In this document: positions 1-7,620 of the stretch, in pieces
Numbering within the stretch: the first letter of the stretch is position 1
How the letters are laid out: each line of letters starts with the position of its first letter
Assembly (NCBI GenBank): GCA_002780065.1
Contig: PEWQ01000153.1
Location: forward strand, 1-9,525
Length of the DNA: 9,525 bases
Origin: Candidatus Hydrogenedentes bacterium CG07_land_8_20_14_0_80_42_17
Lineage (GTDB): Bacteria > UBA8481
Direction: 5' to 3'
Notes under the pieces: generated by a model
Told to the model about the DNA's origin: nothing
The model's input: the letters and a program-made list of their open reading frames with translations, nothing else
Database searches by the model: none
Program-made: the position numbers and the translations under genes

Positions 1-3000
1 AAACAAGCTGATCCAGCTTTTCCTGTTTTTCTTTAAGGCTCTTCTTTAATTCTTCATTCTCTTTTTTTACGTCATCAAGCCGGTTCGTTGCGTCATTAAT
101 CTCTCTTTGTGAAGCAATAAGTTTTTCCTCGAATAAACGCATCTTCTCTAAATATGCTTTAGAAGCCGCTTCCTGAGCTTCAGTCGCAACCAGGCTCTTC
201 TCTATTTCATGCCTGCCTCGTTCATTTTCGAGTTCTTGAGTTAAAGCATCAAGCCTGGACTTAATCTCTGCTTCACTCACTTTATATTCTCCAAACTCCT
301 TTTCGACTTTCGATAGCTGAGTCTCAAGCACGGACTTTTCTTTGCGAAGCATGTCAATCATAGCTTCACTTTCTTTTCTGTATGATTCAAGCCGGACAGA
401 AAGTTCTTCATTATTTTCTGATGCTTTCGAAAGTACTAATGCTTCCTTTTCTCTGAACCGGTCTGCTTCTTCTTTCCGAGCCTGCTCAGCTTCTTTCCGA
501 GCCTGCTCAGCTTCTTTCCAAGCCTTTTCAGCTTCCTGCCGAGCTTGCTCAGCTTCCTTTCGAGCCTTTTCAGCGCGGTTAGCTCGTTCGTTCTCCTGAA
601 TCAAACTTTCTTCCAATTGTTTCGATAATTCTTCTTTCGAAGAAATCTCGCGTCTAAACTTTTCGATTGAACCTTCGAGATTATTTTTTTCTTCTACTAA
701 AACTTCAGCTTTTGCTCGGTCATTCTCAAACTCTTGCAGTCGAGCAGTAAGTTCAGATATCTTCTGCTCAAGTTGAGTTCTCTTCAATGTCTCTTCGTCG
801 CGCAACTTCAATTCATTCTTCAGTCTCTGAATCTCATCGGCACTTCTCTGTGCACTCTCATCTTTTACTGCTGATGCAAGCTTCGTCTCTTCGAGAGCGT
901 TCTGCAGTTCTTGCTTCTCTTTCTGAGTCTTCCCGAATCTCTTCGCCATGTCTTCCATTCTTGTATCGTATTGCCCGATTCTACCTCTGCTTTGTTCTAT
1001 CTCTCTGCGATGCTTTTCAGCTTCATTTGCTGAACTCGCTTGATCTCTTCTCAGTAATTCCGTATCTTCAACAAGCTGTTCTACTCTTCGATTCGATATT
1101 TCAAGTTTTGTTCTTGCATCTTCCAGCTCTCTTTGAAGTTTTTCTATCTCTCTGCGATGCTTTTCAGCTTCATTTGCTGAACTCGTTTGATCTCTTCTCA
1201 GTAATTCCGTCTCTTCAACAAGCTGTTCGACTCTTCGATTCGATATTTCAAGTTTTGTTCTTGCATCTTTCAACTCTCTTTGAAGTTTTTTCATCTCATC
1301 AAGCGCGCCTTTGGTATTCGAGCTTCCTGAATCTTCGCTCGGGCCCGATGAAAGCAACTCCTGCCTCAAATGTTCTATCTCTTCGCGCATCTCCATCAAT
1401 AATTCAATATCGCCGGCAGGAATAAACTTTTCTTTTTCTTTCATCCAACGGCTGACCTCAGTCTTCAATATCTCGATGGATTTAAGTTCGAACTGCTTCT
1501 CTTTACGGAGTAAATCTCGGTCCTTCCGCAACTTCAAAACGTTCTCTTCTAATGCCTTCTTCTCTTTCTCGATCTCGTAGGTTCCTCGCGTTGTGTCTTC
1601 ACTTAACTGCTTGATCTGCATCCTCGCCAGATCCAATTCTGCGGCAATTTTATTGAATCGCTCTACAGAATCTTTCTTCTCTGATTCCGCATTTCTAAGC
1701 GACTTTTCAAGTTCTTCTATTCGACTGTTGTCTCTCTTCTCCGATTCCAAACGGAATTCAGAAGAATGAGAAATTTCATTCTTTACTTCGATAAGCTTCT
1801 GCTCCGATTCTGTCAGTTCACGCCGAGCTGTTTCGCAATTCGTCTCCAGTGATGAGAGCTCTTTTATTAATGAATCACGTCTTTCTTCAAGCTCTGCAGT
1901 TTCGTTTCGGAGTTTCTCGAGCGCTTCAGATTTTTCGTTTAATTCGTTGCTTATAATTTGCTCTTTCTCTTTCAAATCTTTGAGCTTTTCTTCTTCGCTT
2001 TTTAATTTTTCAGAATAAGTTGTCTCACTTATTTTCTTCTCTTCTTCCGCCTTCGTGATCTCTTCTCGAATTTGTGAAAGTTCCGCTGCCCCGGCAGAAA
2101 GCTCTTCTTCTATTAGAAGTTTCCGAGCTTTCAGCTCTTCATGCTCTTGATTCATCGATTCGATGCTGGCGCGAGTCTTCTCCAATTCCTGATTCAATTT
2201 AGATAATTCCTCGCTTTTTCCGCGCAATGCATCTCTTTCAGAACTGAAAGTTTTCTTCTCTTCTTGCAGCCGCCCGCATTCTTCCTTCAAAGCTTCCATC
2301 TGAAATCGAGTTGCTTCGACTTCTCCTCTCAATCCGGCTTTTTCAAGATTCATTCGAGCCCTAAGCGCATCGAGATCAGATGCTACTCCGTTCTTTTCCG
2401 ATTCAACCTTTTCCTTTTCTGTAAGCAATGACTGAAGTTCGGCTCTGCGAGCATTTATCTCCGCTCGAATCTCTTCTAAGTAATTTTTCTCTTCATCGGT
2501 TCTCTGATCAACAACAGCTTTTTTGCCGGACTCGATCTCATCCAGCTCATTCTTAATTCGTATTCTATCGTTCTCGAGGTTGGAACGTTCTTCTTCCATC
2601 GTAGTAAGCTCTTGCTTAATTCTTTCGTATTGAGTATTAACTTCGGCCAGTTCTTTTTTTGAATCTTCCAGATTTGTTTTCAATTCCGAAAGCTCGTCTC
2701 GCACAATAGCTCGGCTCTTTTCCAATTCATTCAGTTCAATTCCCGCAGAGTCGCGGCTCGATTCCAAAGATGACATTTCACTTCGAATAGCATTGCAGCT
2801 CTCTTCAAGTGAAGTCGTCTCTGCTTTCGCTTGAGAAAGTTTCTCTTCCTTATCTGATATCTCATTTGACAGAAGCCGGCTCCGCTCTTCCAACAAATTA
2901 ATTTCGTTCCTGACTCGATTCAAATCTTCTTCAGCAGTTTTAAAACTTTCTCTCTTCTCTTCAGCACTATTCAATTCATTGTCAAGCCGAGCTAATTCCT

Positions 3001-4363
3001 CGGTCTTTGTCAAAAGTTCTTTTTCAAGATTCGACGCTTCTTCATTCAAACGCTCACGTTCTTCATTCCTCAATTCAATCTCTCTGCGTAATGATTCAAG
3101 CCCCTGATTTAGTTCGGATAAAGTTTCTCTCTTCTTCGTCTCTTCTTCTGTCAAAGAAGCATCAAGCAATGATCTTCTTAACTCGATCTCCTTCAGCTCA
3201 TTCTCTATTTGCAGTTTATTCTTCTGCAGCAGCTCTATTTCATGAGCTAATCCCTCAAGTTCACGTTTGCGTTCCTCGGCAATTCCGCGCCCTTCACCTA
3301 TCTTCGAATTCAGTTCCTGTTCTTCTGCATGAAGAGATTCGATGATTGATCTCTTCTCTTCTATCTCAGTCTGCAAATCATCAGAATATCGGTTTTCTTC
3401 CTCTGCAAGTCGTAATGCCTCTTCGGCTTTCAACAGCAATCCTTCCATCTCGAATTTTTTCATCTCGAGTTCTGAAATCTCGTTCTGCATAAAGTTGCGC
3501 CGCTCTTCTAATTTCAATAACTCAGCGGAATTATCAATCAGCTCGTCTTCCCTCTTCTTTAGCTCGGCGATGCGTTCAAGAAGTTCGCTCGCTTCCTTTT
3601 CGAGCGACATTTTTCGAGTATTTATTTCCTGCTCAGAAGTATCAAGTGTCTCCTGAATCGGTTCTTCAATTGGATTATCCTGTTTCACTTCGATAGGCTC
3701 TTCAATAGACTGAATATCGTCTTTCGATTTTGATTTTGTATAAGAGCAAAGCGGACACTTGTCAGAGTCAATAAGCATGTTCGCTCCGCATTGAGGACAT
3801 TTTTCAAACTCGGGTTGATGGAAAAGAACTGTCTGTCGGTCGCTGAGAAGCATTCCGCAGATATAACACCTGTCGGCGCCAATCGCATTTTTTGTTTTGC
3901 AATGCGGGCAGATCATATGAGTCTCGTTCTCTTCTTTCTTCTCATCTTTTTCGTCATTCTCGTCCTGAGAAGCTATTCTGCCGCCCGACAGAGCCTTAAT
4001 CAGTCTCTGTTTATGCAAAGCCTCGGCTGAATGTATTGCCTGTTCGAGAGTCGAAAAAAGTGTGAACTCATGCGACGCTCCATGAACGCCGATCTTTTCA
4101 TCAATGAAACGGTCATTCCCCTCCACAACAAGAATTATTTGACCTTCGCGCCGCCTTGTTTTTCGCGATGCGCGAATTAAAATTTCTCCGCCGGACGGTA
4201 AAAGTTTTTCGAGTTCGAGTATGTCCACAACGATAAAAAAATCGTCCCGCGCAAGTATCCTGTCGATATTCACTGTCAATACAGGAATATCGATAGCATC
4301 CATCGAGCCTGATATTTTTATAACAGGAATCGAGCCGTTCTGTTCAGTCGTTATGGTCAGCAT
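1..4363 (-). CDS. Giant STAS / double zinc-ribbon / coiled-coil protein (partial, C-terminus off the left edge)
   Basis: One uninterrupted minus-strand frame gives 1,454 codons with no stop before the left edge. Residues 1-115 resemble a STAS (anti-sigma-factor-antagonist) fold: a beta-strand with SGSMDA, then VVDILELEKLLPSGG, where S57 sits at the usual phospho-serine position, then a second strand ILVVEG. Residues 116-150 are a charged linker. Two zinc ribbons follow, each CxxC-x10-CxxC: C152/C155/C166/C169 and C189/C192/C203/C206. From about residue 240 to the edge the protein is rich in E, K, R, L, S and N with heptad periodicity, i.e. a very long coiled coil. The clearest breaks are an IPAGD segment near residue 982 and a Gly/Ser/Pro hinge near 1004-1019. 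No signal peptide, membrane segment or ATPase motif is visible. The start is ATG 4363-4361, overlapping the ridA stop as TAATG, with AGGT about 12 bases upstream. STAS domains sense or relay signals by partner binding, so a scaffold or filament role is possible, but the function is unknown. Confidence is high that it is a gene and moderate for the STAS call. Confidence 0.9.
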   Translation of the reverse strand, partial: MLTITTEQNGSIPVIKISGSMDAIDIPVLTVNIDRILARDDFFIVVDILELEKLLPSGGEILIRASRKTRRREGQIILVVEGNDRFIDEKIGVHGASHEFTLFSTLEQAIHSAEALHKQRLIKALSGGRIASQDENDEKDEKKEENETHMICPHCKTKNAIGADRCYICGMLLSDRQTVLFHQPEFEKCPQCGANMLIDSDKCPLCSYTKSKSKDDIQSIEEPIEVKQDNPIEEPIQETLDTSEQEINTRKMSLEKEASELLERIAELKKREDELIDNSAELLKLEERRNFMQNEISELEMKKFEMEGLLLKAEEALRLAEEENRYSDDLQTEIEEKRSIIESLHAEEQELNSKIGEGRGIAEERKRELEGLAHEIELLQKNKLQIENELKEIELRRSLLDASLTEEETKKRETLSELNQGLESLRREIELRNEERERLNEEASNLEKELLTKTEELARLDNELNSAEEKRESFKTAEEDLNRVRNEINLLEERSRLLSNEISDKEEKLSQAKAETTSLEESCNAIRSEMSSLESSRDSAGIELNELEKSRAIVRDELSELKTNLEDSKKELAEVNTQYERIKQELTTMEEERSNLENDRIRIKNELDEIESGKKAVVDQRTDEEKNYLEEIRAEINARRAELQSLLTEKEKVESEKNGVASDLDALRARMNLEKAGLRGEVEATRFQMEALKEECGRLQEEKKTFSSERDALRGKSEELSKLNQELEKTRASIESMNQEHEELKARKLLIEEELSAGAAELSQIREEITKAEEEKKISETTYSEKLKSEEEKLKDLKEKEQIISNELNEKSEALEKLRNETAELEERRDSLIKELSSLETNCETARRELTESEQKLIEVKNEISHSSEFRLESEKRDNSRIEELEKSLRNAESEKKDSVERFNKIAAELDLARMQIKQLSEDTTRGTYEIEKEKKALEENVLKLRKDRDLLRKEKQFELKSIEILKTEVSRWMKEKEKFIPAGDIELLMEMREEIEHLRQELLSSGPSEDSGSSNTKGALDEMKKLQRELKDARTKLEISNRRVEQLVEETELLRRDQTSSANEAEKHRREIEKLQRELEDARTKLEISNRRVEQLVEDTELLRRDQASSANEAEKHRREIEQSRGRIGQYDTRMEDMAKRFGKTQKEKQELQNALEETKLASAVKDESAQRSADEIQRLKNELKLRDEETLKRTQLEQKISELTARLQEFENDRAKAEVLVEEKNNLEGSIEKFRREISSKEELSKQLEESLIQENERANRAEKARKEAEQARQEAEKAWKEAEQARKEAEQARKEEADRFREKEALVLSKASENNEELSVRLESYRKESEAMIDMLRKEKSVLETQLSKVEKEFGEYKVSEAEIKSRLDALTQELENERGRHEIEKSLVATEAQEAASKAYLEKMRLFEEKLIASQREINDATNRLDDVKKENEELKKSLKEKQEKLDQLV
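471..575 (-). repeat. Five tandem 21-bp heptad repeats in the coiled-coil gene
   Basis: Five consecutive 21-base units start at 471, 492, 513, 534 and 555. The first two are identical (TCTTTCCGAGCCTGCTCAGC plus T) and the other three are diverged. Each encodes one Ala/Glu/Lys-rich heptad of the type A-R-K-E-A-E-Q, covering about residues 1264-1298. The period equals one coiled-coil heptad, so gain or loss of units would lengthen or shorten the helix without breaking frame or register. Confidence 0.9.
996..1289 (-). repeat. 147-bp tandem duplication inside the coiled-coil gene
   Basis: Copies at 996-1142 and 1143-1289 are directly adjacent and differ at five of 147 positions, with no indels. 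The unit is 49 codons, exactly seven heptads, so duplication preserves both reading frame and coiled-coil register. The copies encode about residues 1026-1074 and 1075-1123. Three of the differences change an amino acid (K/E, E/D, T/A) and two are silent. The low divergence points to a recent duplication or to gene conversion. Confidence 0.93.
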
Positions 4364-4782
4364 TATTTTTTATTACCTGCAAAAGGCAAGGTCGGCGCAA
4401 TCGCGGATATTTCAATTAGAGCGTCCTTAGGCAAACCGGACACTTCCACCGTAACGCGTGCGGGAGGATTATCCGTATCAACTCGGCGCGCATAGCATTC
4501 ATTCACAATCCCGAAATCCGAGAGTGACTTCAGATAAATGTTAACGATTACCGCGTTCTTCAGAGACGTTCCCGATTGAGTCAGAACAGCGGAAAGATTA
4601 TCCAGCGCCTTTTCCGTCTGCTCAAGAATGCCTCCATCAACAATTCTGCCTGAATCTTTATCTATCGGAATTTGCCCTGAAGTAAATGCGAAGCCGTTCA
4701 TCATTACCGCCTGCGAATAAGGGCCTATTACAGTCGGAGCATCTCCGCTCTTAACTATTCTGCGAACACCAGTCTTCATCAT
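4363..4782 (-). CDS. ridA: RidA-family enamine/imine deaminase
   Basis: This 139-residue protein belongs to the RidA (YjgF/YER057c/UK114) family, small trimeric cytosolic enzymes that hydrolyse reactive 2-aminoacrylate and related enamines or imines released by PLP enzymes. Visible family motifs are GPYSQA at 20-25, TSGQIP at 34-39, the PPAR-VTVEV segment with the substrate-carboxylate-binding arginine R109, and LPKDALIEISAIA with E124 (equivalent to R105 and E120 of E. coli RidA). It is about ten residues longer than typical members, from slight extensions at both ends. Two adjacent ATGs (4782 and 4779) could start it; neither has a clear Shine-Dalgarno sequence. Its TAA stop shares a base with the ATG of the giant coiled-coil gene, so the two are probably co-transcribed and coupled. 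The family call is firm; the exact physiological substrate cannot be read from sequence. Confidence 0.95.
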   Translation of the reverse strand: MMKTGVRRIVKSGDAPTVIGPYSQAVMMNGFAFTSGQIPIDKDSGRIVDGGILEQTEKALDNLSAVLTQSGTSLKNAVIVNIYLKSLSDFGIVNECYARRVDTDNPPARVTVEVSGLPKDALIEISAIAPTLPFAGNKK

Positions 4783-4922
4783 ACATAAGAGATTAAATCA
4801 AATTTCAATCCACCGCAATAGTTTATAGTTTATGGGGTCAGGCTTGAACTTTTTTACTTTTTCATTTTTTTATTTCAAAAATTTGTGGTATTTGTAACTC
4901 TAATCAGATAGCATTTCTATTT
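4783..4922. other. Divergent intergenic region, mostly occupied by a repeat element
   Basis: These 140 bases separate ridA (leftward) from the radical SAM gene (rightward). Only 4783-4833 is outside the repeat element. On the minus strand that segment holds a weak promoter candidate: TTGCGG (4818-4813) and TTTAAT (4797-4792) with a 15-base spacer. Its predicted transcript would start within a few bases of the ridA ATG, which would fit the missing Shine-Dalgarno sequence there. The plus-strand promoter would have to lie in the element or left of it; I see no strong sigma-70 match, only weak boxes such as TTGTAA (4892) with TTCTAT (4915). The promoter suggestions are low-confidence inference. 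Confidence 0.4.
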
Positions 4923-4960
4923 ATGTTTACCAAAAAGGAAAAAAGTTCAAGCCTGACCCC
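4834..4960 (+). mobile_element. MITE-like element, copy 1
   Basis: A 127-bp AT-rich element starts GGGGTCAGGCTTGAACTTTT and ends with its inverted complement (AAAAGTTCAAGCCTGACCCC). The terminal inverted repeats match perfectly for 22 bases and for 28 of 29 overall. A second copy lies 4,403 bp downstream in the same orientation, with one internal substitution (C4912 versus T9315) and one at the outer base (G4834 versus A9237). No transposase is encoded, so any movement would need an enzyme in trans. Similar GGGGTCAGG-type termini are, from memory, associated with REP-like or IS200/IS605-type (Y1 transposase) elements; this link is unverified. The right end overlaps the first 13 codons of the radical SAM gene. 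No clear target duplication is seen, though both copies are preceded by TTTAT and followed by AAA. Confidence 0.75.
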
Positions 4961-6401
4961 AAAAATACTATTAATAAATCCGCCTTATACATTGGAAGAA
5001 AGATATGGGAAGAACCTTAAGCATTTCGGAGGAAACGCAGAGCCGTTAGGATTGGCGTATATTGCGGCGGCTGCCTTACAAGACGGCCACGAAATCGAAA
5101 TAATTGATGCGCCTGTTCAAAATTTTACATCTGAAATGATTCAGAAGAAAATAATAAATGAAAAGATCGAGTTAGTCGGTTTTACAATGCTGACACCGAT
5201 GTACAATAATGTTAAAAGAATTGTCGGTGATATTAAACAAAATTGTCCTGAAACGATTATTGTGATCGGAGGAGCACATGCTTCAGCTCTTCCTGAAGAA
5301 ACTATCAGCGATATAAAAAATGATATTGTCTGTATTGGCGAAGGCGAAAATACTTTTCGAGAAATCGCAAAAGCGATAGAAGAAAAAAAAGATTTAACTC
5401 AAATTAAAGGAATTTGTTTCAGACAAAATAATCAAATAATCAGAACAGCTCCTCGCCCTTTTGAAAAAAGCCTTGATGTCTTTCCGCCGCCTGCCAGGCA
5501 TTTACTTCCGATGGATAAATATTTTTTGACGGCGACACGAGTTAAAAAGAGCGGCTATTGCGGAACGGTCATCGTCGCTAGAGGTTGTCCGTTCGGATGC
5601 TCATATTGTTCTCATCCTTTCGGAAGAACTTTCAGAGCTCATTCGCCGGAAAGAATTGTAAATGAAATAAATGAGTTGATAGAAAAATACGGTGCGGTGC
5701 AAATAAATCTTGAGGCGGACACTCTCACAATAAATAAAGATTTTATTATGTCCTTATGCGACAAGATGATCGAAAATAATATTCATAAAAAGATTAAATG
5801 GACCTGTGAAAGCAGGATAGACACTCTTTCCGAAGAGATGCTGGTAAAGATGAAAGAAGCCGGTTGCTGGCAGATTTCTATCGGAGTTGAAAGTGGAGTG
5901 GACAGATTATTAAAAATTATAAACAAAGGTGAAACTAAAAAAGAGATCGAAGAGAAGGTTAAGATAATTCATAAAGTAGGAATTTCAATACGCGCATTTT
6001 TTATGTTGGGATTGCCTTCCGAAACAAGAGAAGATTCTTTTGAAACAATTAAATTCGCCCAGAAATTAAATCCCGATTGGGCTCAATTCACAATCACGAT
6101 TCCATATCCCGGAACGCCGTTATTCGATATTCTCAAAAAAAGCGAAGAAATAAATTCTTTCGATTGGAAGAATTACAAAACTTGGGGCGGCTGGACTGAA
6201 GATAATATTCCATACATTACTAAGGGAAGAACTTTGGAAGAATTAAAGAGCATGCAAAAATATGCTTTGAAAAAATTCTACCTTAGGCCGTCAATGTTTA
6301 TTAAATTTTTCAAACGAATCGATTCATTTGCAACTCTAAAAAAATACATAATCGGTTTACTTATTTTGTTAAAGGTTAATAAGTCTCAAACTTCTGAATG
6401 A
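4923..6401 (+). CDS. B12-binding-type radical SAM protein
   Basis: A 492-residue protein with the two-domain layout of cobalamin-binding radical SAM enzymes. The N-terminal Rossmann-like B12-binding domain (about 14-165) has ILLINPP, EPLGLAYIAAA, the GFT strand, IVIGGAHASALPEE and GEGE, but no DxHxxG motif, so cobalamin would probably bind without a protein histidine ligand, as in BchE-like enzymes. The radical SAM domain carries CPFGCSYC, the CxxxCxxC that ligates the [4Fe-4S] cluster (C222, C226, C229), followed by EADTLT, SIGVESG and FMLGLPSET motifs. The C-terminus is basic with a short hydrophobic stretch (YIIGLLILL) that could touch the membrane. Members methylate unactivated carbons or rearrange complex substrates; the substrate here is unknown. 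The only plausible start, ATG 4923, lies in the repeat element and has no Shine-Dalgarno sequence, so codons 1-13 are element-derived. It overlaps the next gene as ATGA. It looks more AT-rich than its neighbours, hinting at a separate origin. Confidence 0.92.
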   Translation: MFTKKEKSSSLTPKILLINPPYTLEERYGKNLKHFGGNAEPLGLAYIAAAALQDGHEIEIIDAPVQNFTSEMIQKKIINEKIELVGFTMLTPMYNNVKRIVGDIKQNCPETIIVIGGAHASALPEETISDIKNDIVCIGEGENTFREIAKAIEEKKDLTQIKGICFRQNNQIIRTAPRPFEKSLDVFPPPARHLLPMDKYFLTATRVKKSGYCGTVIVARGCPFGCSYCSHPFGRTFRAHSPERIVNEINELIEKYGAVQINLEADTLTINKDFIMSLCDKMIENNIHKKIKWTCESRIDTLSEEMLVKMKEAGCWQISIGVESGVDRLLKIINKGETKKEIEEKVKIIHKVGISIRAFFMLGLPSETREDSFETIKFAQKLNPDWAQFTITIPYPGTPLFDILKKSEEINSFDWKNYKTWGGWTEDNIPYITKGRTLEELKSMQKYALKKFYLRPSMFIKFFKRIDSFATLKKYIIGLLILLKVNKSQTSE

Positions 6402-6745
6402 GAATCGCAGTTGTCGATAAAGAAGAGTTTCAGCGTCGAATTCTAATTCTTTTATTAGAGTCAATTGGCGAAGAAAAGGTCGAGTCTTACGCTTCACTTG
6501 AAGAGATAAGCAATCAGTTTCATAATGAAGATATTGTGATAATTGATCTCTATAATTTTGAAAAATTTCAAATTGTTCGCGATTCCAAGCCGTTTGTGAT
6601 AGTTTCTGCTCAGGAACGCCATGACAAACTGCTTGCCGACTCTCTCTCAAATGGTGCCGACTCGTTTATTCTGAAACCATTTACCAAAGAGGGACTTGAA
6701 CAAGCAATAAAAGATGCCAAACTTATGAAGGAGACAACGATATGA
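6398..6745 (+). CDS. Stand-alone, atypical response-regulator receiver domain protein
   Basis: A 115-residue CheY-like protein without an output domain. Key receiver positions are visible: D7 at the end of the first strand (VVDKEE), phospho-acceptor D50 (VIIDLYN), S70 in the switch Ser/Thr position (VIVSA), and K93 followed by cis-Pro (LKPF). Two departures stand out. The second acidic Mg-binding residue after D7 is Lys, with glutamates next. The stretch from D50 to S70 is only 20 residues against about 30 in CheY, so the usual MPxMDG loop and much of helix 3 are missing. It may phosphorylate weakly or act as a pseudo-receiver binding partner. Its start overlaps the radical SAM stop (ATGA) and its stop overlaps the yicC start (ATGA), so it is translated as part of this operon. 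No histidine kinase gene is present in the window. Confidence 0.85.
   Translation: MRIAVVDKEEFQRRILILLLESIGEEKVESYASLEEISNQFHNEDIVIIDLYNFEKFQIVRDSKPFVIVSAQERHDKLLADSLSNGADSFILKPFTKEGLEQAIKDAKLMKETTI
6728..6733 (+). promoter_or_regulatory. Shine-Dalgarno sequence for yicC
   Basis: AAGGAG lies eight bases before the yicC ATG and inside the end of the receiver gene. It fixes the yicC start at 6742 and shows that this organism uses canonical ribosome binding sites. That makes their absence before the element-borne radical SAM start and before ridA more noticeable. Confidence 0.85.
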
Positions 6746-7620
6746 AATCCATGACAGGCTACGGTTTATCTAAAATTTCGGCAGACGGTTTAACCATCGA
6801 AGTTGAAATACGGTCGTGGAATCACAAAGGTTTGGATATACAATTTCGGCTTCCTGATTCTTGCAATTCAATGGAGCAAGAACTGCGGACTCTTATCGCC
6901 GATACTGCAATGCGCGGTAAGATTATCTGCTCGATACATCTGAAAGGAACCTTTCCCGGCAGAAAAATGCTTTTCAACGAAGACTTCATTCGAGAACTTA
7001 TTACTCATTTCAAGAAAATAGCCGAGGAGAATAAAATTCAACCTGTCATTTCAATTTCGGATCTCAAAGAAATTCCTGGTGCGCTGGAAGTCGAAGAAGA
7101 GATCGATGAAACGCTTCTAAAAAAAATTACAGATGTTTTAAAAAACTCCTTTGAATCTTGGGACTCTGCTCGAATACAGGAAGGAAAGAAGATGGAGTCC
7201 GCAATTAATCTTCTTCTGGAAGAGCTAGAAAAGGCCGTTGATGCAGTTTCCAGCCGTAGAAAACCCGCTGTTGAGGAATTAAGAACCAGGCTTAGCAAAA
7301 GACTGTGTGAGCTTATTGAGGCTCATAAAACAAAATTCGAAGCTAACAGGCTTGAAGCTGAAGTCGCAATGCTGGCGGAAAAGATGGATATCGAGGAAGA
7401 GATAGTCAGATTGAAATCTCATATCTTGACAATGAAAAAGCTGATTGAATCCGACAAGAATAAATCTATCGGGCAAGAGATCGGATTCATACTTCAAGAG
7501 GCGCTTAGGGAAGTAAACACTATCGGCTCTAAATGCCAGGATTTGGAGATCACTCAGGCTGTAATACACTCAAAAACAGCGATCGACAGAATGCGGGAGC
7601 TTAATGCAAATGTCGTCTGA
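6742..7620 (+). CDS. yicC: YicC-family endoribonuclease
   Basis: A 292-residue full-length YicC/YloC-family protein. The N-terminal YicC-like domain begins with the signature MKSMTGYG and VEIRSWNHKGLDIQFRLP, followed by LRTLIADTAMRGKI (about 48-61). A long helical middle (about 100-210) leads to the conserved C-terminal DUF1732 region with IGFILQEALREVNTIGSK (about 249-266). E. coli YicC is a hexameric endoribonuclease implicated in degrading small RNAs, and B. subtilis YloC is a homologue. The start has a strong Shine-Dalgarno sequence and overlaps the receiver gene by four bases. Placement directly before gmk is widely conserved in bacteria, which supports both calls; the small gene often found between or after them (remA or rpoZ) is absent here. 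Confidence 0.95.
   Translation: MKSMTGYGLSKISADGLTIEVEIRSWNHKGLDIQFRLPDSCNSMEQELRTLIADTAMRGKIICSIHLKGTFPGRKMLFNEDFIRELITHFKKIAEENKIQPVISISDLKEIPGALEVEEEIDETLLKKITDVLKNSFESWDSARIQEGKKMESAINLLLEELEKAVDAVSSRRKPAVEELRTRLSKRLCELIEAHKTKFEANRLEAEVAMLAEKMDIEEEIVRLKSHILTMKKLIESDKNKSIGQEIGFILQEALREVNTIGSKCQDLEITQAVIHSKTAIDRMRELNANVV

Noticed and set aside
471-1289. Tandem repeats considered as a CRISPR array or noncoding satellite
   Set aside because: There are no unique spacers, and the 21- and 147-base periods match coiled-coil heptads inside an intact reading frame.
342-3656. Several plus-strand open frames (for example 787-1425 and 3007-3345) rich in Ser, Phe and Leu
   Set aside because: They are antisense shadows of the giant coiled-coil gene; Glu/Lys-rich coding reads as Ser/Phe/Leu on the opposite strand, and the repeats in them simply mirror the coil repeats.
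3791-4430. Plus-strand frames at 3791-4030 and 4221-4430
   Set aside because: They overlap the zinc-ribbon and STAS coding regions on the minus strand and have no supporting motifs or ribosome binding sites.
4834-4960. Element considered as a rho-independent terminator
   Set aside because: The inverted arms are about 70 bases apart with an AT-rich interior and no compact GC stem plus U-tract; two near-identical copies fit a dispersed element better.
6369-6650. Minus-strand open frame opposite the receiver gene, and similar ones opposite yicC, gmk and the aminopeptidase
   Set aside because: They show no recognisable motif and lie antisense to genes with clear family signatures and coupled starts.
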